Positions 55,363 through 63,242 of a DNA stretch of 64,000 nt are shown here, piece after piece; within the stretch, counting starts at the first letter, position 1; each line of letters starts with the position of its first letter. The stretch comes from CAIVVT01 sp963757265 (GTDB lineage Bacteria > Acidobacteriota > Terriglobia > Bryobacterales > Bryobacteraceae). Both the position numbers and the translations under genes were made by a program. Under the pieces are notes generated by a model, which saw only the letters and a list, made by a program, of their open reading frames with translations, did no database searches and was not told the origin of the DNA. Where the stretch lies: contig CAVWRA010000010.1 of NCBI GenBank assembly GCA_963757265.1, positions 365,805 through 429,804 of the forward strand, given 5' to 3'.

Positions 55363-56271
55363 TCACTTCGCCGCCTTCAGGAACGTCCCCTTCTCCAATT
55401 CTTCGAACGCTTGCTGGAGCTCCCGCTGCGTGTTCATGACGATCGGACCGTACCACGCGACGGGCTCCTCCAGTGGCCTTCCAGAGACCAGGAGAAACCG
55501 GATTCCTTGCTCGCCTGCTTGTACCTCTACCTCATCGCCGCGCTCGAACAGCACGAGCGAACGATTGTCAGCCTCCGTTGGCGGCTTCGTTTCCAGCCAT
55601 CCGACTCCTTCCGTCGGAACAGAGAGCGGGCCGGATGCGTTGCAGAACTTTCCCCCGCCCGCGAATACATATGCAAACGCATGTCGAGTCGTTTCCACTG
55701 GTAGAGTCTTCCGGCGTCCAGGGGCCACGGACACGTCCAGATAAACCGGTTCAGCGGCGACCCCGTCCACCGGACCGGTCTTCCCCCAAAAGTTGCCGGC
55801 CACAATGCGCACGTGCGTCTCGTCGTCGTCCGTGACCTCGGGAATGTCCACCGCTTTCACCTCCTGGTAACGCGGCGTCGTCATTTTCAGGGATGACGGA
55901 AGGTTCCCCCATAACTGGAAGCCATGCATCCGCCCTGATTGGTCTCCTTTCGGCATCTCCTGGTGGATGATGCCGCTGCCCGCCGTCATCCATTGAACGT
56001 CGCCGGCGCCGATAGCGCCTCGGTTGCCCATGCTATCGCCGTGCTCGACCGTCCCTGCCAGAACATACGTGATGGTTTCGATGCCGCGATGAGGGTGCCA
56101 AGGGAAGCCGGCCAGATAATCCTCGGGGATGTCGTTGCGGAAATCGTCCAAAAGAAGAAACGGATCGAAGTCGGATGTATTGCCGAATCCGAAAGCGCGG
56201 CGGAGGTGCACCCCGGCACCTTCGAGCGTCGGCTTGGACTTGCTGAGCCGCTTAATGGGTCGAATGGACAC
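55363..56271 (-). CDS. Pirin family protein
   Basis: 302 residues, bicupin. N-terminal cupin has the pirin metal site pattern FPWHPHRGIETITYVL with His-His-Glu and a downstream GDVQWMTAGSGIIHQEM. C-terminal cupin from ~175. Start is GTG with AGGAGA seven bases upstream. Bacterial pirins act as quercetinase-like dioxygenases or as redox-responsive regulators; which one cannot be told. Cytosolic, stand-alone gene inside the island. Confidence 0.88.
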   Translation of the reverse strand: MSIRPIKRLSKSKPTLEGAGVHLRRAFGFGNTSDFDPFLLLDDFRNDIPEDYLAGFPWHPHRGIETITYVLAGTVEHGDSMGNRGAIGAGDVQWMTAGSGIIHQEMPKGDQSGRMHGFQLWGNLPSSLKMTTPRYQEVKAVDIPEVTDDDETHVRIVAGNFWGKTGPVDGVAAEPVYLDVSVAPGRRKTLPVETTRHAFAYVFAGGGKFCNASGPLSVPTEGVGWLETKPPTEADNRSLVLFERGDEVEVQAGEQGIRFLLVSGRPLEEPVAWYGPIVMNTQRELQQAFEELEKGTFLKAAK

Positions 56272-56375
56272 TTTGGTCTCCTGTAAGTGGAAGTCTACCC
56301 AGCGATTCCTGGAGGCTAAAACACGCAGGCGGCCAATGCAACCGGGATGCCCGTTTGGGACTTCCAGGTCCCATT

Positions 56376-56584
56376 TAATCCGGATGTTTCACTTGCGACC
56401 GCAGCGAGGCGCGATGAGAGGGCCCCAACATCAAGCAATGCCACAAGGCGCGCTCGCGGGAGCCGCCCGCAGGCGTACTTGGCCGCTACGTCGAGGATGG
56501 GGGGTGCCCCCTCGGCCCAGCACAACGCAGTAGATGCGGCCCTATCGCGCGCCGCAGCCGATGGTTGGTGAAACATCCGGGTTA
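56376..56584 (+). repeat. Hairpin repeat family, copy C
   Basis: 209 bp, most complete copy. Ends TAATCCGGATGTTTCACT and GGTGAAACATCCGGGTTA are inverted repeats. Interior: GCGAGGCGCGATGAGAGG pairs imperfectly with CCCTATCGCGCGCCGC near the right end; GCCGCCCGCAGGCGTACTTG is shared with copies A and B. Confidence 0.7.
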
Positions 56585-56736
56585 ATTCAAACAGACTCGC
56601 CTTGTTTTGATCCTGCGAATTGTACTATCCCCGCGGAAGCCCTCTTGGCCCCCGCATAGACGCAATATGTACGATCCGGCACATGGGTAGCAGAGATTGC
56701 TAACCACATGGGTTACACTTCTTCCTGATCTTGCAT

Positions 56737-56772
56737 GGTCAGTGGACGGTAAACGGCGTTTCCGGACATTGG
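56737..56772 (-). repeat. Dispersed quasi-palindromic site (copy 8)
   Basis: On the minus strand: TGTCCGGAAACGCCGTTTAC, then CGTCCACTGACC. Best example of the family; opposite orientation to copies 3-7. Confidence 0.55.
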
Positions 56773-57184
56773 ACGCCCGCGGTCCGGTGTCGAAGTGCAC
56801 TTCTGGCGCATCAGCGCCTCCGTCGTGGGCCGCGCGACTGCGCTCTAGGTGGCCCTTATGCCGGTGATCGCAGCGCGGACTGGGCCTTCTCACGCAGCTC
56901 CAGGCAGTCGTGCTAGGCGTTGTTGAAGTCCGCGTTGCTCTTGGCCATTCGCATCCGGTCACAATTGCGGGCCGAGCCAACCGCTTCCTTTTTGCGACCC
57001 GACCCGAAGCGCCTTGGCACCCGCCTACCCCTGGTCCTCGATGGCCAGGCCAGAGGACTGGAAATCACTGTGTTTCGCAGTGCAGGATTGTGTCCGCGGC
57101 CTGCAATCTGAACGAGATGTCGTGCTCCAAGCTCAGTGGTGGGCCGCACTACTCGTGAGGTCAGGGCGCACTTTAGGGATGGCG
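56773..57184. other. Gap without recognised gene
   Basis: 412 bases between the last dispersed site and the HTH gene. Short open frames on both strands have no recognisable protein character. Nothing supported. Confidence 0.3.
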
Positions 57185-57427
57185 TCACAGCTGGGCGCCC
57201 CAGAGAGTCCCGGCGAACACCGTCAGGATCTCAGGCGTTGCGAAGCGCCAGTCTCCCATCACTTTGGTCGCGCCCGGCACTTTGCCCTGGCGCGCGCGGT
57301 TCCTCACTGTTTCTACATGAACCCGCAGAATGTTGGCCACCTCCTGGGCTGTCATAAAGGCCGGCGGCGCCGTGCGCCTCGGCTCTGGCCCAGGCTGGCC
57401 GTGGTGTCTAGATGTGTATGTCATCAT
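57185..57427 (-). CDS. Helix-turn-helix (excisionase/MerR-like) DNA-binding protein
   Basis: 80 residues. After a ~30-residue basic, Pro-rich leader comes the HTH_17 pattern: MTAQEVANILRVHVETVRNRARQGKVPGATKVMGDWRFATPEIL. This is the helix, recognition helix and wing (G-x-W-R-F) of excisionase-type or AlpA-like proteins. ATG-ATG start at 57427/57424. It probably regulates the island integrase or bends DNA at the right attachment site. Confidence 0.7.
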   Translation of the reverse strand: MMTYTSRHHGQPGPEPRRTAPPAFMTAQEVANILRVHVETVRNRARQGKVPGATKVMGDWRFATPEILTVFAGTLWGAQL

Positions 57428-57467
57428 CCTGCTACTGCCTTTCGAACTGCGGCCACGCCGATCAGCG

Positions 57468-57695
57468 TCAGATCCGTGGCCTTCTTGCACATCGAGAACA
57501 TTGGGAATGCCGACGCTCGGGCCTGGTTGGGTGCAGTTCGCGCAGCATGGTTCGGGCCGTGCGAACGATCTCACTGCGCGAAAGCTCCGCCCCGGTGGTC
57601 GTTTCCAGTTCCCTGGCGAGATCATCCACCCACGCTGACAACTCAGTGTCGAGCATCAGGTTGACGCGCAGTTTCGTTGCTGTTAACTGTCCCAC
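57468..57695 (-). CDS. Ribbon-helix-helix (CopG-like) protein
   Basis: 75 residues from GTG 57695 with GGAGGA five bases upstream. Strand ATKLRVNLMLD, then two helices (ELSAWVDDLARELETTTG; LSRSEIVRTARTMLREL), the ribbon-helix-helix plan. Likely a small DNA-binding regulator or antitoxin; no toxin gene is next to it. Its stop is 40 bases before the HTH gene start, so the two may be co-transcribed. Confidence 0.65.
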   Translation of the reverse strand: MGQLTATKLRVNLMLDTELSAWVDDLARELETTTGAELSRSEIVRTARTMLRELHPTRPERRHSQCSRCARRPRI

Positions 57696-58040
57696 GTTTA
57701 TCCTCCGATCTTGAGTAGCTGGTTTCGCTTCACCCGGGCTACACATACACACCTTGGCGCCGGGTGCTTGAGCGACTGGTATACACACTGGCCGCTCTGG
57801 CGGCGCACGGGCCTCAATGTTGCCCATCCCCATGCGCCGGACGCGCTCCTCGCTCGAGGGAGCCGCCGCCACCGCCGTCACCGGTTTGGGGTGCCGGTCC
57901 CGGGCGCGTCCGTACGCTCCCATAGCCCGCACTTTGGGGTGGCCAGGACGGCAACTACCTGCCCGCCCGGCGCTGCGCCCTGATGACCTGACCGGGGTTT
58001 TCCGTACCAGTCGAATGGAGAGACTGGAAGACAGATGATC
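57696..58040. other. Gap without recognised gene
   Basis: 345 bases between the ribbon-helix-helix start and the palindrome at 58041. Only short frames without protein character. It may contain the promoter of the right-end regulators. Confidence 0.3.
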
Positions 58041-58125
58041 GGGCCTGGTCTAAAAAGACCGGGCTGATCAAACCAGCGGTATACTCTCAATCAAACTGGT
58101 ACAAAAGCCCGGTCTGGCCAGGCCC
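58041..58125. repeat. 85-bp palindromic element
   Basis: Left arm GGGCCTGGTCT-AAAA-AGACCGGGCT (58041-58065) and right arm AGCCCGGTCTGGCCAGGCCC (58106-58125) are imperfect inverted copies. The inner bases also pair (ACCAG/CTGGT). It interrupts the ParB-like gene, whose stop codon lies inside it. Confidence 0.5.
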
Positions 58126-58325
58126 GCCTCCTGCATCGCGCGGAGACGGTGGAAGCCGTCCGCAAGCCAGTACTCAGATCTGTCCCAGAAAACATCGACC
58201 GGCGGAAACTTCACTCCGTTGTGCAGCAATTCCGCATAATCTCTGATGGTGTTGATGTCCAGCGCCGCTCGCGGCTGAGTGCCACCGTCCGTACGGATCC
58301 TGTTGATCGGCAGTAGAACGCTCAT
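58068..58325 (-). pseudogene. ParB/sulfiredoxin-fold N-terminal fragment
   Basis: 85 residues. MSVLLPINRIRTDGGTQPRA, then INTIRDYAELLHNGVKFPPV and YWLADGFHRLRAMQEAGL match the ParB N-terminal nuclease-like fold (the GxHRLxAxxxxG motif is present). The normal continuation is replaced by ~17 unrelated residues encoded within the 85-bp palindrome, so the protein is truncated. Family members at island ends are often partition-like or phage regulators. Start overlaps the stop of the upstream excisionase-like frame (ATGA). Confidence 0.65.
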
Positions 58326-58503
58326 CGCCGCCCCCCGGTGGCGGACTGCGCCGACTGGACCGGGGCTTCGCGGCGCCAGCCTCCGGGAAGTGCCTTGCCA
58401 CCGCCGTCAATGAACTCTTGGAGCTTGCGTGGGTTGACGCGGTAGTTTCTGCCGAGACGCACGATCGGGATCAGCCCGGTTCTTGCCAGTATTGATACAA
58501 GTG
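58322..58503 (-). pseudogene. Excisionase-like HTH fragment cut at the right attachment site
   Basis: The frame encodes LVSILARTGLIPIVRLGRNY then RVNPRKLQEFIDGGGK, the recognition helix and wing of HTH_17/excisionase proteins, ending at TGA 58322-58324. It has no start codon: upstream it runs into the 56-bp tRNA repeat and meets an in-frame stop beyond it. It overlaps the ParB-like start by four bases. In the circular form of the island the frame would continue into DNA from the integrase end and gain an ATG (see findings). Confidence 0.6.
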
Positions 58504-58559
58504 GACTTAGGATCTGGCGGGGCGACCCATGGGAGTTCGAGTCTCCCCGTCCGCACCAT
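58504..58559 (+). repeat. attR: right copy of 56-bp direct repeat
   Basis: Identical to 36919-36974. It carries the anticodon-loop-to-CCA part of tRNA-Leu without the 5' half, so it is not a tRNA gene. Marks the right end of the island. Confidence 0.9.
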
Positions 58560-58721
58560 CAACAAATCAAGTGCATTAAGGGCTGCTTGAACCTTGCGAT
58601 GGCCTGGAATTGGCATGGCGATCCGCCCAACCCGGCTGAGGGCCAACACCCGGACTGGTCCAAGAGGACTGGGCCGACCATTGTCAGAGAATGACTGTTT
58701 CCGATTTGGAATAATAGGCGC

Positions 58722-59027
58722 ATGCAGGTCGTCCATGTTCATGTCCATGTGAAAGCGGAGTGCGTTCGGGCCTTCGCCGCGGCCAGCTTCGAAAACGCGC
58801 GCTGCAGCGTTCAGGAACCCGGCATTGCCCGTTTCGACGTCCTCCAGCGGGCCGACGATCCGGCGCGCTTCATTCTGGTCGAGGTGTACCGGACGGTGGA
58901 AGCCGCCGCCGCACACAAGGCGACGCCTCATTACGCGCTGTGGCGCGACATGGTCGCCGAAATGATGGCCGAGCCGCGTTCGAGCGTCAAGTACGCCAAC
59001 CTCTTCCCGAGCGACGATGACTCGTAA
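58722..59027 (+). CDS. Antibiotic-biosynthesis-monooxygenase (ABM) domain protein
   Basis: 101 residues, one ferredoxin-like ABM domain: VVHVHVHVKAECVRAFAAAS, EPGIARFDVLQRADDPARFILVEVY, and HKATPHYALWRD with the conserved His. Homologues (YgiN, LsrG) oxidise quinols or isomerise small metabolites as dimers. It overlaps the following dehydrogenase gene by 11 bases, so they are one operon and probably act on the same aromatic or quinone-type substrate. Confidence 0.82.
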   Translation: MQVVHVHVHVKAECVRAFAAASFENARCSVQEPGIARFDVLQRADDPARFILVEVYRTVEAAAAHKATPHYALWRDMVAEMMAEPRSSVKYANLFPSDDDS

Positions 59028-60126
59028 TTTCGAATTCGCCACGGCGGGACGAATCGTCTTCGGCGGCGGAGCGCGTGGCATTGTCGCCAGCGCCGCTCAG
59101 GCCATGGGACGGCGGGCACTGCTAGTCACCGGCAGCCGCACGCACGGCTTCGAGGGCGTTCGTTTTGAGGTGCACGGCGAACCGCAGGTGGACACAGTGC
59201 GAGCCGGGGTGGCGGCGGCGCGAGCCGCAACGTGCGACGTGGTGATTGCGGTGGGCGGCGGCAGCGCGATCGACGCCGGAAAAGCCATCGCCGCGCTGCT
59301 CACCAATCCCGGCGACGTGCTCGACTACCTCGAGGTCGTGGGCCGGGGGCAGACTCTGGGCGCGCCCGCGGCGCCATGCATCGCCGTCCCCACCACGGCC
59401 GGCACGGGCAGCGAGGTAACACGCAATGCGGTGCTGGCCTCGCCGGCGCACAGGGTGAAGGCCAGCCTGAGGAGTCTGTCCATGCTGCCGCGCCTGGCGG
59501 TTGTCGATCCGGAGCTGGCGCTCGGGTTGCCGCCTGAACTCAGCGCTACGACCGGCCTGGACGCGCTGACCCAACTCATTGAGCCATTCGTCTGCATCAG
59601 GGCCAACCCGCTCACCGATCTTTATTGTCAGGAGGGGATGCGGCGGGCCGCCCGTTCGCTGCGGCGCGTGTTCGATCAGGGGGATGACCTCGAGGCGCGA
59701 GGCGGCATGTCACTGGCCAGCCTGATGGGCGGACTGGCGCTGGCCAACGCCGGCCTGGGCGCGGTGCATGGCTTTGCGGCCGCGATCGGGGGAGCCTTCG
59801 ACGCGCCGCACGGGGGCGTCTGCGCGGCGTTGCTGCCGCACGTGACCGCAGTGAATCTGCGCGCGCTCCACGAGCGCAGCCCTCGCAGCGGCGCGATCGC
59901 GCGCTATGGTGAAGCCGGCCGGATCCTGGCCGGAGCCGACGACCTAGCCGCCTGGCTGGTGGCGCTATGCGCCGACCTAGGCATCCCGCCCCTGCGTCAG
60001 TATGGCATCGGGGAGGCCGACATCCCCGGCCTGTGCGCGAACGCCGCGCGGGCCAGCAGCATGAAGGCCAACCCGATCGCGCTGACCGAGGCGGAACTTA
60101 GGGAAATCCTCGAACGCGCCATCTAG
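59017..60126 (+). CDS. Iron-containing alcohol dehydrogenase, maleylacetate-reductase-like
   Basis: 369 residues. NAD-binding part with VVIAVGGGSAIDAGKAIA (GGGS motif) and TTAGTGSEVTRNAV. Metal ligands in DALTQLIE and in GAVHGFAAAIGGAFDAPHG (two His). The short length and absence of the longer Fe-ADH C-terminus fit maleylacetate reductases of hydroxyquinol pathways. The coupled ABM monooxygenase supports a step in aromatic breakdown; no ring-cleavage dioxygenase is nearby. Confidence 0.83.
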   Translation: MTRNFEFATAGRIVFGGGARGIVASAAQAMGRRALLVTGSRTHGFEGVRFEVHGEPQVDTVRAGVAAARAATCDVVIAVGGGSAIDAGKAIAALLTNPGDVLDYLEVVGRGQTLGAPAAPCIAVPTTAGTGSEVTRNAVLASPAHRVKASLRSLSMLPRLAVVDPELALGLPPELSATTGLDALTQLIEPFVCIRANPLTDLYCQEGMRRAARSLRRVFDQGDDLEARGGMSLASLMGGLALANAGLGAVHGFAAAIGGAFDAPHGGVCAALLPHVTAVNLRALHERSPRSGAIARYGEAGRILAGADDLAAWLVALCADLGIPPLRQYGIGEADIPGLCANAARASSMKANPIALTEAELREILERAI

Positions 60127-60174
60127 TGAACTGTCCGGTTGGCGTGAGAGTGGTTGGCGGTCCAGTTGCTCTGC

Positions 60175-61089
60175 CTACGGCTGTCGTTTCGACTCCGCGT
60201 CGATCAATTGACGCTGTTCCTCGGCCTCCTTTTTCTGACCCAGAGCGAACAGGCATTTCGCCAGTACGCTGCGCGCCGAGCGAATCGTCAACTCATCGTT
60301 GCCCTCGCCCGCCAGCGCCTTTCGCGCTTCCTCCACCGCCGAGGCGAACTTTCCGGCCTTGTCGAATTGCTTAGCGAGTTCGAGATGCACGGGCCCGTAG
60401 GAAGGCGCGCGGGCGAGAATCTCGCGCACCAGTTGCCGCGACTGGTCCTCCTTTCCGGCAATGGTCAGGAAACGGGCGAATTGAATGGCCGAAGCCGGGT
60501 CGAAAGACGGCAGCCGGCGGTTTACCACGAGCGCCTTCCGGAATGCGTTCTCCGCATTCTCGGGTTGGTCCAGTTTGTCCTCGCACATGCCCAGCAGCGT
60601 GTACATCTGCAACAGCGCCTGGTCGTTGACACCCGGCAACGCCAGCGCGGCGCGCTCGGCGGCCACGCACTCATTTTCCTTGTCATTGAGAGACGCCCAC
60701 TGCGCATAGTAATGGCGCGCTTCCGCATCGCGCGGCATCGTCGCGACGGCGTGCGCCAGCAATGCGCCGGCTTCCTGATTGTTCGCCTGGAGACGGAACA
60801 GGACCTCGCCGAGATGCAGCGCCAGGCGCTGCGAATCGGGGTTGGCGCGCACGCCCGCCCGCAGCGTCCGCACTGCGTCCTGCGGCTTTCCAACACTTTC
60901 ATAGCACCGCGCCAGCAGCAACCACACGCTCTCGCCGGAATGGGGTTCCAGTTGCAGCGCGGCCTCCAGTTTCGGGATGGCCTCTTCGAAACGGTTCTGG
61001 CGCAGCAGTTGTTCGGCCGTGGCCAACGCGGAAGAGTCCGCGGGCGGTTGTTCCAGGACCAGCAGCAGAGGCAGGAGCGCCATCAGCAT
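60175..61089 (-). CDS. Secreted TPR protein
   Basis: 304 residues from ATG 61089, placed before a signal peptide (MLMALLPLLLVLEQPPADS). About seven TPR units (LATAEQLLRQNRFEEAIPKLEAALQLEP; LLARCYESVGKPQDAVRTL; and so on). TPR scaffolds mediate protein contacts; in Acidobacteria they often follow CRTAC1 genes. 16 bases after the stop of the preceding TPR gene, same operon. Confidence 0.75.
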   Translation of the reverse strand: MLMALLPLLLVLEQPPADSSALATAEQLLRQNRFEEAIPKLEAALQLEPHSGESVWLLLARCYESVGKPQDAVRTLRAGVRANPDSQRLALHLGEVLFRLQANNQEAGALLAHAVATMPRDAEARHYYAQWASLNDKENECVAAERAALALPGVNDQALLQMYTLLGMCEDKLDQPENAENAFRKALVVNRRLPSFDPASAIQFARFLTIAGKEDQSRQLVREILARAPSYGPVHLELAKQFDKAGKFASAVEEARKALAGEGNDELTIRSARSVLAKCLFALGQKKEAEEQRQLIDAESKRQP

Positions 61090-61105
61090 GGGACGCCAGT
61101 TCCTC

Positions 61106-62254
61106 TCATTGCGCAGTCTTCCTTTGATCGGCGCGAATCTCCTCCAGACGCCGCACGATCTGCTCCTGGTCCGTTCCGGCGGCCAGCGCGCGCACGTAGC
61201 ACTGCTCCGCATCCTTGGGCCGGTTCAAGGCCCGGTAGGCGTCGCCCAACATAACCAGAGAGTCCTGCCGCTGCTCGATGCGCACGGCGGCTTCCAGGGT
61301 GGAGGCCAGACTGGCGAAATCGCCGGAGGCGCGATAGCGCATGGCTTGCTCCTGGAGCGCGCGAAAACGCGCCAGGTCGTCGTTCATTCCCTGCTCCAGC
61401 GCCGCCAATTGCCGTTCATTCAGCGCCGCTTTTCCCGGCTCGCCGGTGGCGCGATACAGACGGCTGAGCAGCCACAGCACCGCGCGGCGGTCGCGCAGGT
61501 CCGCCACGTGTCCGGCGGCCTCGCTGGCCGCAGCGAGGGCCGCTGGGAACTGGCGCAGATTGTAATAGCAGGTCGCGGCGCCGAGCAACGCCTCGGCCGA
61601 TGCCGGCTCGCGCTTCAGTACGTCCTGAAATTCGCCCAGCGCCGCTGCCGTCTGGCCCGCGCCAGCCAGCGCGCGGGCGTGGCCGACCAGCGCCTGCACC
61701 GATTGCGGCTGTAAAGCCAGCGAGGCTGCAAATTCCCTCGCGGCGGCGTCATAGTCCTCGTTCAGCAAATGGAGTTGACCGAGCCAGTAGTGCGCGCGGG
61801 CATCGGAGACTTCCAGCGCCACGGCCCGTTCCAGAGCGGAGCGGGCTTCGGGCCCGGTCTGTCCATTCTCGACTTCGAACATGCCGAGGAGCCGGAAACT
61901 GGCGGCGAAATCGTTGTCCGCGCGCGTGGCCATTCTCAATTGCACGATCGCTTCGGCGGTTCGTCCGGAGAGCCCTAGCGCGGCGCCATAGAGCGCCCGC
62001 GCTTCCGCCATCCGCGGATCGATCTGCAGGGCCCGGTCGAACGCCGCGGCGGCGGCCAGATAGTCCTTTTCGTTGAACGAGCACTGCCCGAGCGCGAAAG
62101 GAATCGCGGCGAGGCGCGGATGCGCGGCCGCAAGTTGCTGGAACACGGGAGCGGCTTCGTGGCAGCGGCCCTGCGCGGCGAGTTGCTGCGCTTGCGCGAA
62201 ACGGGCCTGATCCGGATCTTCCTGCAACAACATCAGCACAGCGAACCAGATCAT
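61106..62254 (-). CDS. TPR-repeat protein downstream of CRTAC1
   Basis: 382 residues, short hydrophobic start (MIWFAVLMLLQ) and about nine TPR units (AAPVFQQLAAAHPRLAAIPFALGQCSF; AAFDRALQIDPRMAEARALYGAALG; and so on). ATG overlaps the CRTAC1 stop by four bases, so it is translated with it. The pairing of an FG-GAP/ASPIC protein with TPR proteins is a frequent acidobacterial arrangement; the biochemical role is unknown. Confidence 0.78.
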   Translation of the reverse strand: MIWFAVLMLLQEDPDQARFAQAQQLAAQGRCHEAAPVFQQLAAAHPRLAAIPFALGQCSFNEKDYLAAAAAFDRALQIDPRMAEARALYGAALGLSGRTAEAIVQLRMATRADNDFAASFRLLGMFEVENGQTGPEARSALERAVALEVSDARAHYWLGQLHLLNEDYDAAAREFAASLALQPQSVQALVGHARALAGAGQTAAALGEFQDVLKREPASAEALLGAATCYYNLRQFPAALAAASEAAGHVADLRDRRAVLWLLSRLYRATGEPGKAALNERQLAALEQGMNDDLARFRALQEQAMRYRASGDFASLASTLEAAVRIEQRQDSLVMLGDAYRALNRPKDAEQCYVRALAAGTDQEQIVRRLEEIRADQRKTAQ

Positions 62255-63214
62255 GCCGGCGGTTCCCTCACCACCAGGATGCGATTTGGCTGGACGTCAT
62301 GCAAGATCTGCTTCACCCCGCCCGGCCAGCGCACCTCGAGTTCACGGACCACGGTGTTGCCGCCCAGACCGAAATGGACGCGGCTGTCGCTCGAGCAGGC
62401 ATAACCCACGCTGGTGGTGGCCTCGTTCCACTGCGAGCGGCCATCGCCGGTGACGAGCCGCACCTGGGCGCCGAGCCCCATGCGGTTGCTGCGCGAGCCG
62501 ACCAGCCGCAGCAGCAGCCAATGGTTCTGGTTGGCGGAGACGTTCCGCAGGACCTTCGGAGCGCCGCCCAGCACGCTGACGACGGCGTCGATGCGCCCAT
62601 CGTTATCGAGATCGCCAAACGCCACTCCGCGATGGGGCGCGGCCTTCTGGAAATCTTCGCCGGCGAGCGCGCTGACGTCCTCGAAGGTGCTTCCCCCGAG
62701 GTTGCGGAACACGGCGTTCGGCTCCGGCGTAGGTCCGCCCGTCGTGATATTCATCCACCGTATCCAGGACATTGGAGCGTGCGACGAACAGATCCTTCCA
62801 TCCGTCGTTATCGAAATCCATGATGCCGTTGCTCCAGCCCGACATCCTGGCCGTGTAGCGCGCGAGCCCGCTGGACATGGTCGCGGAAAAGAAGGTCTTG
62901 CCGAGTCCGAGGTACAAGGGGAACGTTTCGCGCTCGACCGCCGTGTGCCAGATGTCCGGCAGACCATCGTTGTTGACGTCGCGAAAATCGGAGCCCATCC
63001 CCGAAAGGGCGTTGCCCGAGTCGTTGTAAGCGACACCGGCTTGCACGCCGATCACCTCGAATCGTTGGCCCCCCAGATTGTGGAACAGGAAGTTGGGGCT
63101 GGCATCGTTAGCCACGAAGGCGTCCATATAACCGTCGCCGTCGAAGTCGGCGAATGACACGCTCATCCCGCGCCCGAAACTGTGTGCGATGCCGGTCTGC
63201 TCCGACCAGCGCAC
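62251..63214 (-). pseudogene. CRTAC1 (FG-GAP/ASPIC-UnbV) protein, 5'-truncated and frameshifted
   Basis: Ca-binding FG-GAP repeats (SVSFADFDGDGYMDAFVAND; DVNNDGLPDIWHT; DFDNDGWKDLFVA; GDLDNDGRIDAVVS) followed by the ASPIC/UnbV domain (NHWLLLRLVGSRSNRMGLGA). The frame changes near 62750: DTVDEYH in one frame, TPEPNAVFRNLGGSTFEDV in the next. The N-terminal ~300 residues usual for the family are missing; similarity stops at about 63214, where unrelated regulator sequence begins on the other strand. Confidence 0.8.
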
Positions 63215-63242
63215 CGTTCATGCACCATCTTCCGCCGCTCAG

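Larger units (their letters stand above)
36919..58559. mobile_element. Integrative genomic island in tRNA-Leu(UAG), 21.6 kb
   Basis: Bounded by the 56-bp tRNA repeat, with the integrase gene 70 bases inside the left end and an excisionase-type HTH fragment abutting the right end. No conjugation, phage structural or replication genes are seen. Cargo: sugar-related enzymes, a TonB receptor with its regulator, DedA, pirin and several broken genes. Repeats and pseudogenes show repeated turnover inside it. Confidence 0.85.

Noticed and set aside
58504..58559. Second tRNA-Leu
   Set aside because: Only the 3' part is present, with no acceptor 5' strand or D-arm; it is the island's right attachment site.
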